Of a DNA stretch of 64,000 nt, positions 1 to 7,008 are shown piece by piece (within the stretch, counting starts at the first letter, position 1; each line of letters opens with the position of its first letter). Position numbers and translations under genes: made by a program. The notes below the pieces were generated by a model that was given only the letters and a program-made list of their open reading frames with translations, did not search any database and was not told the DNA's origin. Origin of the DNA: JAOUEA01 sp963762075 (GTDB taxonomy: Bacteria > Actinomycetota > UBA4738 > HRBIN12); NCBI GenBank assembly GCA_963762075.1, contig CAVXJC010000006.1:248001-312000 (forward strand). The letters run 5' to 3'.

Positions 1-1
1 G

Positions 2-337
2 CGCGGTGGCGCGATCTTCTTCTCCTTCGACCCTTCCTGCGATAAGGGGGCGTGCTCGGTTCGATGGACCGTGCGCCGCTCCCGGGCCCAAGGCGCGTTG
101 CAGCGTGACGAGGCGTCGTACACGGCCACGCTCCGGACTCCGTTCTTCGTGCGGAATTGCTTCGGGCGTCTCACCGACGAGACGCTCAACGTGCGCCTGC
201 GGGTACGGGCAGCGGCGCCCATCAAGCGGACCTGGCGCGTCACCAAGATCGAGGGCTCGATCGAAGAGGTCTCGTCGCACCCCGGATGCAAGACAGCATC
301 CATCGACTGGGACGTGCACGGGACCCTGCAGAGCTGA
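2..337 (+). CDS. C-terminal part of a secreted/surface protein, paralogue of the next gene (5' end outside window)
   Basis: An open frame enters from the left edge and stops at TGA 335-337; no start is visible. The 111 residues match the C-terminal domain of the next protein in layout: a Phe/Trp patch, Cys-x4-Cys followed by Ser/Val and Trp, a Tyr-Thr-Ala strand, a later lone Cys, then W-x-V...G...C near the end and a closing V-x-G-x-L. This is probably a disulfide-stabilised beta domain, so an extracytoplasmic location is inferred. The gene ends 2 bases before the next start, so the two are likely cotranscribed tandem duplicates. Function is not recognised. Confidence 0.6.
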   Translation, partial: RGGAIFFSFDPSCDKGACSVRWTVRRSRAQGALQRDEASYTATLRTPFFVRNCFGRLTDETLNVRLRVRAAAPIKRTWRVTKIEGSIEEVSSHPGCKTASIDWDVHGTLQS

Positions 338-339
338 TC

Positions 340-1209
340 ATGGATGACCCCGGCCGACCCGACTATCCGGACGATGTCTCCTACGTCGATCCTCGACGCC
401 GGGACCGTCGTCTGCAGATCGCGCTCACCGTGGTCGCGGTGATCCTGCTCATCGGAGCGGTGTTCTTGTTCACGCGCTCTCCAGGACCGCCCACGACCCC
501 TGTCGGTGTGCAGGTCGAGGCACAGACCTGCGGCGACCCGTGCACGTCGATCGAACCGCTCGTCACCGTGTCGTGGACGCCGCCGGAGGCCGGCGCCGAG
601 CCCACCGGGTATCGGCTGGTGCGAGACGGCGAACCGCTCGAAGCGTCGATCGATGCGAGCACGCTGACGTTCGTCGACAGGGCGGTCGCGATCGGTGAGA
701 GCCACGAGTACCAGGTTGTCGCCCTCAGCACCGAGGGCGATTCCGCGGCAACCGAGGCAATGGAAGCGAAGGTCCCGACTCCTCCTGAGGACGCCGCTCG
801 CCTCAACGGTATCTATCGCGTGAAACTCGAGGTGCGAACGGCCACAGCGATCGGATCGGCGTTCGGCATCCAGAACCCGCTTCCCGGGAAGCAGGGCAAC
901 GACGCGTGGTCCTTCGTGTCGACCTGCTCCGACGTAGAGACGGCGTGCTCGTCGACGTGGTCGAGCCTCGACGGCGAGATCGTCCCCGACGGCGACTCGT
1001 GGACGGGCAGGGTCGAGGGGCGCCCAGCGCGGTGCGGACCCAACCGACGGGAGCCGGCACCGATCGAGATCGACTTCACGCAACTCGACGCCGCCCCCGT
1101 CGACGGGGCGTGGGTGGTGTCGGAGTTCCACGGCACCGCGTCCGTGTCGTTCCAATGTCCCGGATTCCCGGCCGCGTCGGCCACGGTCGAGGTCACCGGA
1201 CGCCTCTGA
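340..1209 (+). CDS. Membrane-anchored protein with one TM helix, an FN3-like domain and a Cys-containing C-terminal domain
   Basis: 289 aa. The ATG at 340 lies 2 bases after the previous stop. Residues 1-25 are acidic/basic and cytoplasmic, and about 26-46 form a single TM helix (IALTVVAVILLIGAVFLF). About 55-150 reads as a fibronectin type III domain: VSWTPPEAG, Y-R-L-V-R-D-G and E-Y-Q-V-V-A-L-S strands. The C-terminal 110 residues repeat the domain of the upstream partial gene, with C-x4-5-C and a later Cys. This fits a type II membrane protein displaying a binding module outside the cell. The ligand is unknown. An alternative start far upstream would destroy the topology and was not used. 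Confidence 0.75.
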   Translation: MDDPGRPDYPDDVSYVDPRRRDRRLQIALTVVAVILLIGAVFLFTRSPGPPTTPVGVQVEAQTCGDPCTSIEPLVTVSWTPPEAGAEPTGYRLVRDGEPLEASIDASTLTFVDRAVAIGESHEYQVVALSTEGDSAATEAMEAKVPTPPEDAARLNGIYRVKLEVRTATAIGSAFGIQNPLPGKQGNDAWSFVSTCSDVETACSSTWSSLDGEIVPDGDSWTGRVEGRPARCGPNRREPAPIEIDFTQLDAAPVDGAWVVSEFHGTASVSFQCPGFPAASATVEVTGRL

Positions 1210-1425
1210 CTCGCTTCTTCCGTACCCGCCTGGTCAAGATTCGCCCGTCCCAGGCCGACGCTACTGTGGGAGGGTCCGCATGCTCGGCATGACCGTCAGC
1301 AGAGGTTCGGCAAAGGAACTAGCTCGCAGTGACCAGAGGATTTCCGCCTCTCGGCTGCACGGTTGTCGTGAGACCATGAAGTACGCTCCCGCTCAGATGG
1401 GGGCTGAACAGGGGACAGCGAACGC

Positions 1426-2826
1426 ATGAGCGCGCGAGGCGTCCGCATCGTCGTCGGAGAGGGCCCATCGACGCGCAAGGGTCTGCTCCGCTTCGTGTTG
1501 GACGGTGAGGGCTACGACGTCGTGGCCGAGGCCTCCACGATCGCCGATCTGGCGCGCCTGATGGCGACCCACCGACCCGATGTCGTGGTCCTCGACGACG
1601 GCATCGGGGCAAGCGCGGTCGGCATGATCAACGAGATGTCGCCCAACACCAAGGTGGTGTTGGTGTGGCCCGGGGCGGTGATGCCAGTCGGCGGCGCCGT
1701 TCGTGTCGAGCCGCTGCGCGTGCTCCAAGATCTCGGCCCTGCGATCGCGCTGCTCACCGGCCAACCGGGCATCGCGGCCTCACGAGGAGCAGCGTTGCTC
1801 GATCGCGCGACCCACGACCCCGCCACACTCAATGCGATGCTGCTCGGCGGCATGCCCGAGGTCGACGAGGCCATCATCGAAGACAGGGATCCCGCCCCCG
1901 TCGTGATCCTGCCGCTCACGCCCACGGTCGATCACAGCGACCTCATCCTGAACGTGCCCGAGGCCGAGACCGACGACGAGGGCGCGGGCGTTGCGGGCGC
2001 CGCGGCGAAGGCGGCGGGCCTGACAGCAGCCGCCGCGGCGCTCACATCGGCGCCTGCGGCGGCGGCCGAGGGTCCAGCCGGAGCCGCCGCCGCCACGTCG
2101 CTCGCCGCACGCCGAAGCGCCATCGGGGCGCAGAGCGCCTTGAACCGGCGTCTCGGAAACCTCGCCCTCGGCGGGGCCGCGGTCGCGAGCGCCCTCGTCC
2201 TGGCGCTGGCGCTCGGCGGTGCCCGCGTGCCGATCTCCGGTGTGTCTGGCGCCGCGACGGACTTCTCGCCGAGCCCGATCGAGACCAACACACCCGGAAC
2301 GAACACGAGCTTCGTGCCGCCGGCGGGGCAGACCCCACCGGCGGAGCAGACAGATCCCCGGGGTGAGAACACATCGGCGCCGCTGCCCGGCGTCACACTC
2401 GTAAGCAACGAGAGTCCTGAGCCGAAGGGACCTCCTGATGTCGTCATCGATCCCGGTGACCTCGGACCTGGTGACGGCGACGAGGTACCGCCCCAGGGCA
2501 ACGATGAGGGGGACGACCACAGCGGGGAGGACTCCGGCGACCATGACCGTGGAGGGGGAAACGACGACGTCGATAATGGCGGCGGCGCAGGTGACGACGA
2601 CGGGAGCGAAGACCACGACAGCGGTGGCGGCAACGACCGTGACGGCGACGACCACGACAACGGTGGGGGCAACGACGATGAAGACAACCCCGCTCACGGG
2701 GATGGTGGCGGCAAGGGCAACGGCGGCGGCAACGATGGCGAACGCGGTGGCGACGATGAGCGCGGCACGCCGGATGAGAGCGGCGGATCCGACCAGAACG
2801 CCGGATCCGAAGTCGGCGACGATTGA
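1426..2826 (+). CDS. Degenerate response-regulator receiver domain fused to a TM helix and an acidic Gly/Asp/Asn-rich tail
   Basis: 466 aa; RBS AGGGGAC upstream of the ATG at 1426. Residues about 6-110 have a receiver fold: RIVVGEGPSTRKGLLRFVL, then PDVVVLDD with a possible phospho-acceptor Asp57, then KVVLVWPG. The acidic pair after beta-1 is replaced by GEG and the beta-5 Lys is absent, so phosphorylation is doubtful. Residues 190-225 are Ala-rich and a TM helix spans about 246-265. Residues 280-345 are Pro/Thr-rich, and 343-466 consist of Asp, Gly, Asn and His with four GGGND motifs. By inference the receiver is cytoplasmic and the tail is outside, possibly binding Ca2+ or acting as a spacer. 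No kinase or output domain is adjacent. Confidence 0.65.
   Translation: MSARGVRIVVGEGPSTRKGLLRFVLDGEGYDVVAEASTIADLARLMATHRPDVVVLDDGIGASAVGMINEMSPNTKVVLVWPGAVMPVGGAVRVEPLRVLQDLGPAIALLTGQPGIAASRGAALLDRATHDPATLNAMLLGGMPEVDEAIIEDRDPAPVVILPLTPTVDHSDLILNVPEAETDDEGAGVAGAAAKAAGLTAAAAALTSAPAAAAEGPAGAAAATSLAARRSAIGAQSALNRRLGNLALGGAAVASALVLALALGGARVPISGVSGAATDFSPSPIETNTPGTNTSFVPPAGQTPPAEQTDPRGENTSAPLPGVTLVSNESPEPKGPPDVVIDPGDLGPGDGDEVPPQGNDEGDDHSGEDSGDHDRGGGNDDVDNGGGAGDDDGSEDHDSGGGNDRDGDDHDNGGGNDDEDNPAHGDGGGKGNGGGNDGERGGDDERGTPDESGGSDQNAGSEVGDD
2452..2823 (+). repeat. Low-complexity coding repeat (Asp/Gly/Asn-rich tail)
   Basis: This stretch encodes the last ~124 residues of the receiver-TM protein. It is built from irregular GGGND, DDHD and GDD units and is almost free of hydrophobic residues. 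The repetition is by composition rather than an exact period. It may vary in length between strains. Confidence 0.7.
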
Positions 2827-2902
2827 AGGGGCCACGCCCAAGAGCCAGCCGTAGACTCGGCCACCGGAGGCCACCCGCCACCTGGCCCCGTCGCATCACA
2901 CC

Positions 2903-3751
2903 GTGACCATCCAGAGTTCCGTGGGCCGGCTCCTGCGGGTGTATGTGCGCTTCCCCTCAGCCTCAGCCGCCGCCGCGTGGCAGGACTACTCGTGGCGAGC
3001 TGCGCCCGATCCGACACGCGCAGCCCTCGAGCATGACGCCTTGCGTTCGATGCTCGAGGCCGAGGGTGCCGTTGTGGTGATCGGGGACACGCCGGTGCCG
3101 GGTGACCCCGACGCCATCTACACGTACGACCCGACGCTTCCTACCGATGCGGGAGTCATCGTGTTGCGGCCCGGCAAGGCCGGACGCCGGGCCGAGCCCG
3201 GGGCGATGGAGCGCGACCTGAACGCTGCGGGCGTGGCGACGCTCGGCACACTCCAAGCGCCAGCCACCGCTGAGGGTGGTGACATGTTCTGGCTCGACGA
3301 TCGCACCTTGCTGGTCGGCCGAAGCTACCGCACCAACGACGCAGGGATCGAACAGATCCGCGAGCTGCTCGGACCCGACATCGAGGTGATGTGGTTCGAC
3401 CTTCCCCACCATCAGGGACCCGACGCCTGTTTGCATCTGATGTCGTTCATCTCGCCGCTCGATCTCGACCTGGCGGTCGTGTTCCTGCCGATGGTGCCGG
3501 TGAGGTTGCTCGAGCTGTTGCGCGAGCGTGGGATCGCCCTGGTCGAGGTGCCCGAGGAAGAGTTCGAATCGCAGGGTCCCAACGTGCTCGCCCTGGGTCC
3601 ACGTGTCGCCCTGGCGCTCGAGGGCAATCCAGAAACCCGCCGCCGCATGGAAGCCGCAGGCGTCGACGTTCGCACGTTCGTCGGCGAAGAGATCTCCCTC
3701 AAGGGCGACGGAGGACCCACCTGCCTCACCCGCCCTCTCGACCGAGCGTGA
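2903..3751 (+). CDS. Dimethylarginine dimethylaminohydrolase / arginine deiminase-family hydrolase
   Basis: 282 aa with a GTG start at 2903. The guanidino-group-modifying enzyme fold is indicated by the EGGD motif (Glu124-Asp127), a central His near 178 in CLHL and the terminal catalytic Cys274 in TCLTRPL, giving the Cys-His-Glu/Asp set. Length fits DDAH (about 255-285 aa). DDAH hydrolyses methylated arginines to citrulline and methylamines; related bacterial members act on other amidino compounds such as ornithine or citrulline precursors, so the substrate is uncertain. No arginine pathway genes are adjacent. Expected to be cytoplasmic; no signal peptide. Confidence 0.85.
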   Translation: MTIQSSVGRLLRVYVRFPSASAAAAWQDYSWRAAPDPTRAALEHDALRSMLEAEGAVVVIGDTPVPGDPDAIYTYDPTLPTDAGVIVLRPGKAGRRAEPGAMERDLNAAGVATLGTLQAPATAEGGDMFWLDDRTLLVGRSYRTNDAGIEQIRELLGPDIEVMWFDLPHHQGPDACLHLMSFISPLDLDLAVVFLPMVPVRLLELLRERGIALVEVPEEEFESQGPNVLALGPRVALALEGNPETRRRMEAAGVDVRTFVGEEISLKGDGGPTCLTRPLDRA

Positions 3752-3791
3752 GGAGGGCCGACCCACAGGCAGCCGCGGTCGTCACGCTCGG

Positions 3792-3797
3792 TATGCT
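3792..3797 (+). promoter_or_regulatory. Possible -10 box (TATGCT) for a leaderless mRNA
   Basis: TATGCT ends 8 bases before the ATG at 3806, and no purine-rich RBS is present. This matches the recurring -10/start spacing seen elsewhere in the window. No convincing -35. Confidence 0.4.
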
Positions 3798-3805
3798 CAC
3801 CCGCG

Positions 3806-4285
3806 ATGTATCGCTATTGGGTCGTGCTGCACATCCTCGGCGTCGCGTCGTTCCTGCTGGCGCACGGCGTATCGATGTTCGCGCTATATCGCATCCGGTC
3901 GGTCGACCTCGACCGCGCGCGAATCGTCGACACGATCACCTTCTCGGGAGCGACGTCGAAGCCCATGTACGTCTCACTCATCGTGCTGACGACGGCCGGC
4001 TTCGTCGCCGGCTATCTGGGGAAGTCGCTCGACGACTGGTGGCTCTGGATCGCCGTTGGCGTGCTGGCCGCGACGACCGTGCTCATGACCCTGATCGCGA
4101 AACCCTATTTCAAGCGCCTCACGGCGGCGTGCGCGATGCGTCCGTCGGGCGTGCCCCGCACGAGTGACGAGGAGCTGGGAGAGTTGGTGGGGTCGTCGAA
4201 GGTGCACCTGATCACCACGATCGGCGTGGCCGGGCTCGCGATCATCATCTGGCTCATGGTCACCAAGCCCGGCCAGACGTTCTGA
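3806..4285 (+). CDS. Small four-TM membrane protein with conserved His9/His20 (paralogue of 5372-5845)
   Basis: 159 aa. Four hydrophobic segments lie near residues 3-25, 52-70, 76-96 and 132-152. The first helix has His9 and His20 eleven residues apart on one helix face, in W-V-V-L-H-I-L-G...A-H-G-V-S-M. The same two histidines, the S-K-P-M-Y motif before helix 2 and the W-W motif before helix 3 recur in the paralogue at 5372. The fold resembles DUF2269-type or other small four-helix membrane proteins. Paired histidines could bind haem or a metal, but this is inference. The gene lies immediately before a convergent UspA-Rieske gene, so a redox or stress partnership is possible. Confidence 0.75.
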   Translation: MYRYWVVLHILGVASFLLAHGVSMFALYRIRSVDLDRARIVDTITFSGATSKPMYVSLIVLTTAGFVAGYLGKSLDDWWLWIAVGVLAATTVLMTLIAKPYFKRLTAACAMRPSGVPRTSDEELGELVGSSKVHLITTIGVAGLAIIIWLMVTKPGQTF

Positions 4286-4297
4286 GGCGCCCCACGC

Positions 4298-5302
4298 TCA
4301 GGCAGGCGGAAGAGCGCGAGCCGCGGGTCCGTTCACGACCTCACCCGACGGTCCGAATCTCGAGCCGTGGCAGGGACACTCGAAGACGTGGTCGGCGGTG
4401 CTCCATGCCACCGTGCACCCCATGTGCGTGCACTTCGCCGACATCAGGTGGAGCTCGCCCTCGGTATCCATGAACGCGGCGAGCCGCTCCCCGGCCTGCA
4501 CCAAGATGCCCCCCTCGCCCGGCTCGAGCTCCGACGCCACCTGCGCGATCGTGCGGGCGACGAGCACGTCGCGGTCCGTCAGGTCGACGACCTTCTCGGG
4601 CACCTGGTTGAGGAAGAACCGCTTCGCGCCGGTCATGCCCTTGTTCCCGATCACGACCAGGTCGGCACCGACCTCACGAGCCACGGCGAGGATCTCGATC
4701 GCCGGGTCACCTCGTCGAAGGACGATGTCGCAATCGACCTCGGCACCGTAGACGGCCACCGTGTCGTCGGTGATGAGCTTTCCGGTGGCGGGGTGGCCGA
4801 CGAACACCATCGTTACGGGGGCGCCCATCGAGGCCGCGAGGTCGAACCCCTTGCGCGCGGCGCGATCGGCCGTCGCCGAGCCGTCGGTGGCGATCAGCAC
4901 CCGCCGGTAGAGCCGCGCACCATCACCGCGCTCGACGTCCATCGCGATGAGCAGGTCACGAGGCGCACGATGCGAGAGCCGGTCGGCGGTAGGCCCAATC
5001 TCCGAGGTGCTGCGACCGCCGCTCACCACCACGAGGCCCACGTCGCGCTCCTCGGCCAGATCGATCAAGACATCGGCCGGCGAACGCCCTCCGGCCAGCT
5101 CGCCCTTGATCTTCTTCACGCCAGCTTGCTCGGCCTCGGCGAGCGCCGCATCGAGCAGCTGTTGGGCACCCTCGGGTCGCTCCCACACATGTGCCACGAT
5201 CAGCTCGGCCTTGGAGGCTTTGGCGAGCTCGATCGCGACATGGCTCGTCGCCGCCGCGCGGGCGGTGCCGTCGGTGCCGAACAGGATCCTCTTGTACGCC
5301 AC
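4298..5302 (-). CDS. Tandem universal stress protein fused to a C-terminal Rieske [2Fe-2S] domain
   Basis: 334 aa. UspA domain 1 spans residues 1-122 (KRILFGTDGT...). UspA domain 2 spans 131-250 (RRVLIATDGS...), with the nucleotide-loop-like GNKGMTGAKRFF at 219-230. From 253 to the end is a compact Rieske domain with C291-T-H293-M-G-C296 and C309-P-C311-H312: Cys291/His293/Cys309/His312 ligate the cluster and Cys296/Cys311 form the disulfide. It most resembles the C-terminal Rieske module of DadA-type FAD oxidoreductases. No signal peptide, so cytoplasmic. Inference: an ATP-sensing or stress module carrying an electron-transfer centre. Its partners may be the flanking twin membrane proteins. 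Both motif sets are seen directly; the combination is unusual. Confidence 0.88.
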   Translation of the reverse strand: MAYKRILFGTDGTARAAATSHVAIELAKASKAELIVAHVWERPEGAQQLLDAALAEAEQAGVKKIKGELAGGRSPADVLIDLAEERDVGLVVVSGGRSTSEIGPTADRLSHRAPRDLLIAMDVERGDGARLYRRVLIATDGSATADRAARKGFDLAASMGAPVTMVFVGHPATGKLITDDTVAVYGAEVDCDIVLRRGDPAIEILAVAREVGADLVVIGNKGMTGAKRFFLNQVPEKVVDLTDRDVLVARTIAQVASELEPGEGGILVQAGERLAAFMDTEGELHLMSAKCTHMGCTVAWSTADHVFECPCHGSRFGPSGEVVNGPAARALPPA

Positions 5303-5359
5303 GTCGCGACCTCCTCGGGCATCGCACGCTATCGCGAGTCCGCCTCAGCGACACCAACG

Positions 5360-5365
5360 TATCCT
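5360..5365 (+). promoter_or_regulatory. -10 box (TATCCT) of a likely leaderless transcript
   Basis: TATCCT is followed by exactly 6 bases and then the ATG at 5372, with no RBS between. Same geometry as at 31802, 52651, 53447 and 59526. Confidence 0.5.
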
Positions 5366-5371
5366 GCGGAC

Positions 5372-5845
5372 ATGTATCGGTTCTGGGTGTTCGTACATCT
5401 GGTGGGCGTGGTCGGATTCCTGGCGATGCACGGCGTCTCGATGTGGGCGATGTTCTCCGTTCGGGCGACCGGGGGTGATCGCGAACGCATCCTCGATCGA
5501 TGCGAGACCTCGAAAGCCACCACGAAACCTATGTACATCGCGTTCGTCCTTCTGCTCGCCGGCGGGATCGCGGCGGGCATCGACGGAGCGCTGTTCTCGC
5601 AGTGGTGGCTGCTCGGCTCACTCCTGCTGTTGCTGGCCCTCACCGCGTCGATGTCGACGATCGCGTCGCCGCATATGAAGCGGCTTCGCGAAGGCTGCAC
5701 CCGCTGGGCCGACGGCACCTTCACGATGTCGGACGAAGAGCTCGACGCGACGCTCGCTGGCCCGGCAACCATGATCACTGCGGCGAGCGGTTCCATCGGC
5801 CTCGTCGCGATCGTCTACCTGATGGTGTTCAAGCCGGGATCGTGA
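5372..5845 (+). CDS. Small four-TM membrane protein with conserved His9/His20 (paralogue of 3806-4285)
   Basis: 157 aa, clearly homologous to the protein at 3806. It shares MYR-[YF]-W-V, H9, H20-G-V-S-M, T/S-K-P-M-Y, W-W, a cytoplasmic loop ending S-D-E-E-L, and a closing helix ending L-M-V-x-K-P-G. Four TM helices are predicted by hydrophobicity. The two paralogues flank the UspA-Rieske gene, which points to duplication around a shared function. The ATG at 5372 is set by the homologous N-terminus; a longer open frame upstream is antisense to the UspA gene and is rejected. Function unknown. Confidence 0.75.
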   Translation: MYRFWVFVHLVGVVGFLAMHGVSMWAMFSVRATGGDRERILDRCETSKATTKPMYIAFVLLLAGGIAAGIDGALFSQWWLLGSLLLLLALTASMSTIASPHMKRLREGCTRWADGTFTMSDEELDATLAGPATMITAASGSIGLVAIVYLMVFKPGS

Positions 5846-5856
5846 AGCCCCGTCAC

Positions 5857-6954
5857 ATGATGTCCGACAGAGTCGTCAACTTCGCCGCCGGGCCGGCGAC
5901 GCTTCCTCTCTCGGTGCTCGAGCAGGCTCGACGCGATCTCATCTCGCTTCCGGGGATCGGGGTTTCGCCGCTCGAGATCTCTCACCGGAGCCCATGGTTC
6001 CGCGACGTGATCGACGAGGCCACGGCCAACATCCGTGATCTCCTCGGCATCGCGTCGACGCACCAGATCATCTTCTGCCAGGGCGGCGCCACGCTGCAGT
6101 TTTCCATGATGGCGATGAATCTGTTGCGGGGAACCGAACGCGCCGCCGAGCACGTGGTCACCGGGTCGTGGGGCGCACGGGCCGTGGTCGAGGCCGCGAA
6201 GGAAGGAGACGCGCGCACCGTCTGGACCGGCGCGGGGCATGGGTTCTCGCGGGTGCCACACGAGAGCGAGTGGCGGGCGTCGGCCGATGCGGCCTTCCTG
6301 CATGTGACCTCGAACGAGACGATCGAGGGAGTGCAGTGGCCCGAGCTACCGCGCGCGCCCGAGGGCGTGCCACTCGTCGCCGACGTCTCGTCGGACTTCC
6401 TCTCGCGACCCATCGATGCGGGGATCTGCGGGCTCCTGTACGCGGGGGCGCAGAAGAATGCGGGGCCGGCGGGAGTCACCATCGTGATCGTCCGCGACGA
6501 CCTGTTGAATCGCGCTCCCGAGGGGCTGCCGACGATGCTCGACTACCACACCTACGTCGCGCACGGCTCGCTCTACAACACTCCCCCGGTGTTCGCTATC
6601 TACATCGTCATGCTCGTGACCCGATGGCTGCGAGATGAGGTCGGTGGTCTCGCAGAGCAGGAACGTCGCAACCGAGCCAAGGCCACCGTGCTGTACGACG
6701 CGATCGACGAGAGCGACGGCTTCTACTCGGCACACGCGGAAGCCGGTTCGCGCTCCAGGATGAACGTGACGTTCCGGTGTCCGAGCGAGGAGCTCGACAC
6801 CCGGTTCGTGGCCCAGGCTGCCTCGCGAGGGCTCGCCGAGCTGAAGGGCCACCGCAGCATCGGGGGTATCAGGGCCAGTCTCTACAACGCCATGACGATC
6901 GAGGGCGTCGAAGCGCTGGCCACGTTCATGCGCGGATTCTCCGCAGCGAACTGA
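5857..6954 (+). CDS. serC: Phosphoserine aminotransferase
   Basis: 365 aa, normal for SerC (about 360). It converts 3-phosphohydroxypyruvate plus glutamate to phosphoserine in serine (and pyridoxal) synthesis. Diagnostic features: the NFAAGPATLP N-terminus, ISHRSPWF, QGGATLQF phosphate-loop region, and the Schiff-base Lys200 in AGAQKNAGPAG; HRSIGGIRASLYNA near the C-terminus is also typical. Two adjacent ATGs (5857, 5860) are possible starts. It starts 11 bases after the membrane-protein stop, so it may be cotranscribed. No serA or serB is adjacent. Cytoplasmic PLP enzyme. Confidence 0.95.
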   Translation: MMSDRVVNFAAGPATLPLSVLEQARRDLISLPGIGVSPLEISHRSPWFRDVIDEATANIRDLLGIASTHQIIFCQGGATLQFSMMAMNLLRGTERAAEHVVTGSWGARAVVEAAKEGDARTVWTGAGHGFSRVPHESEWRASADAAFLHVTSNETIEGVQWPELPRAPEGVPLVADVSSDFLSRPIDAGICGLLYAGAQKNAGPAGVTIVIVRDDLLNRAPEGLPTMLDYHTYVAHGSLYNTPPVFAIYIVMLVTRWLRDEVGGLAEQERRNRAKATVLYDAIDESDGFYSAHAEAGSRSRMNVTFRCPSEELDTRFVAQAASRGLAELKGHRSIGGIRASLYNAMTIEGVEALATFMRGFSAAN

Positions 6955-6980
6955 TCAAGATCAGACTGCTCGCCGAGGAG

Positions 6981-7004
6981 GACGGGCTGGCTGCCGCGCC
7001 CGTC
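6981..7004. terminator. Possible bidirectional hairpin between convergent serC and the aminotransferase
   Basis: GACGGGC (6981-6987) pairs with GCCCGTC (6998-7004) across a 10-base loop. There is no T-run on either side, so this is at best a weak or factor-assisted terminator. Confidence 0.35.
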
Positions 7005-7008
7005 GGCT

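Noticed and set aside
4367..5371. Extension of the 5372 membrane protein into a 492-residue protein
   Set aside because: The added part is antisense to the UspA-Rieske gene; the paralogue at 3806 fixes the start at 5372.
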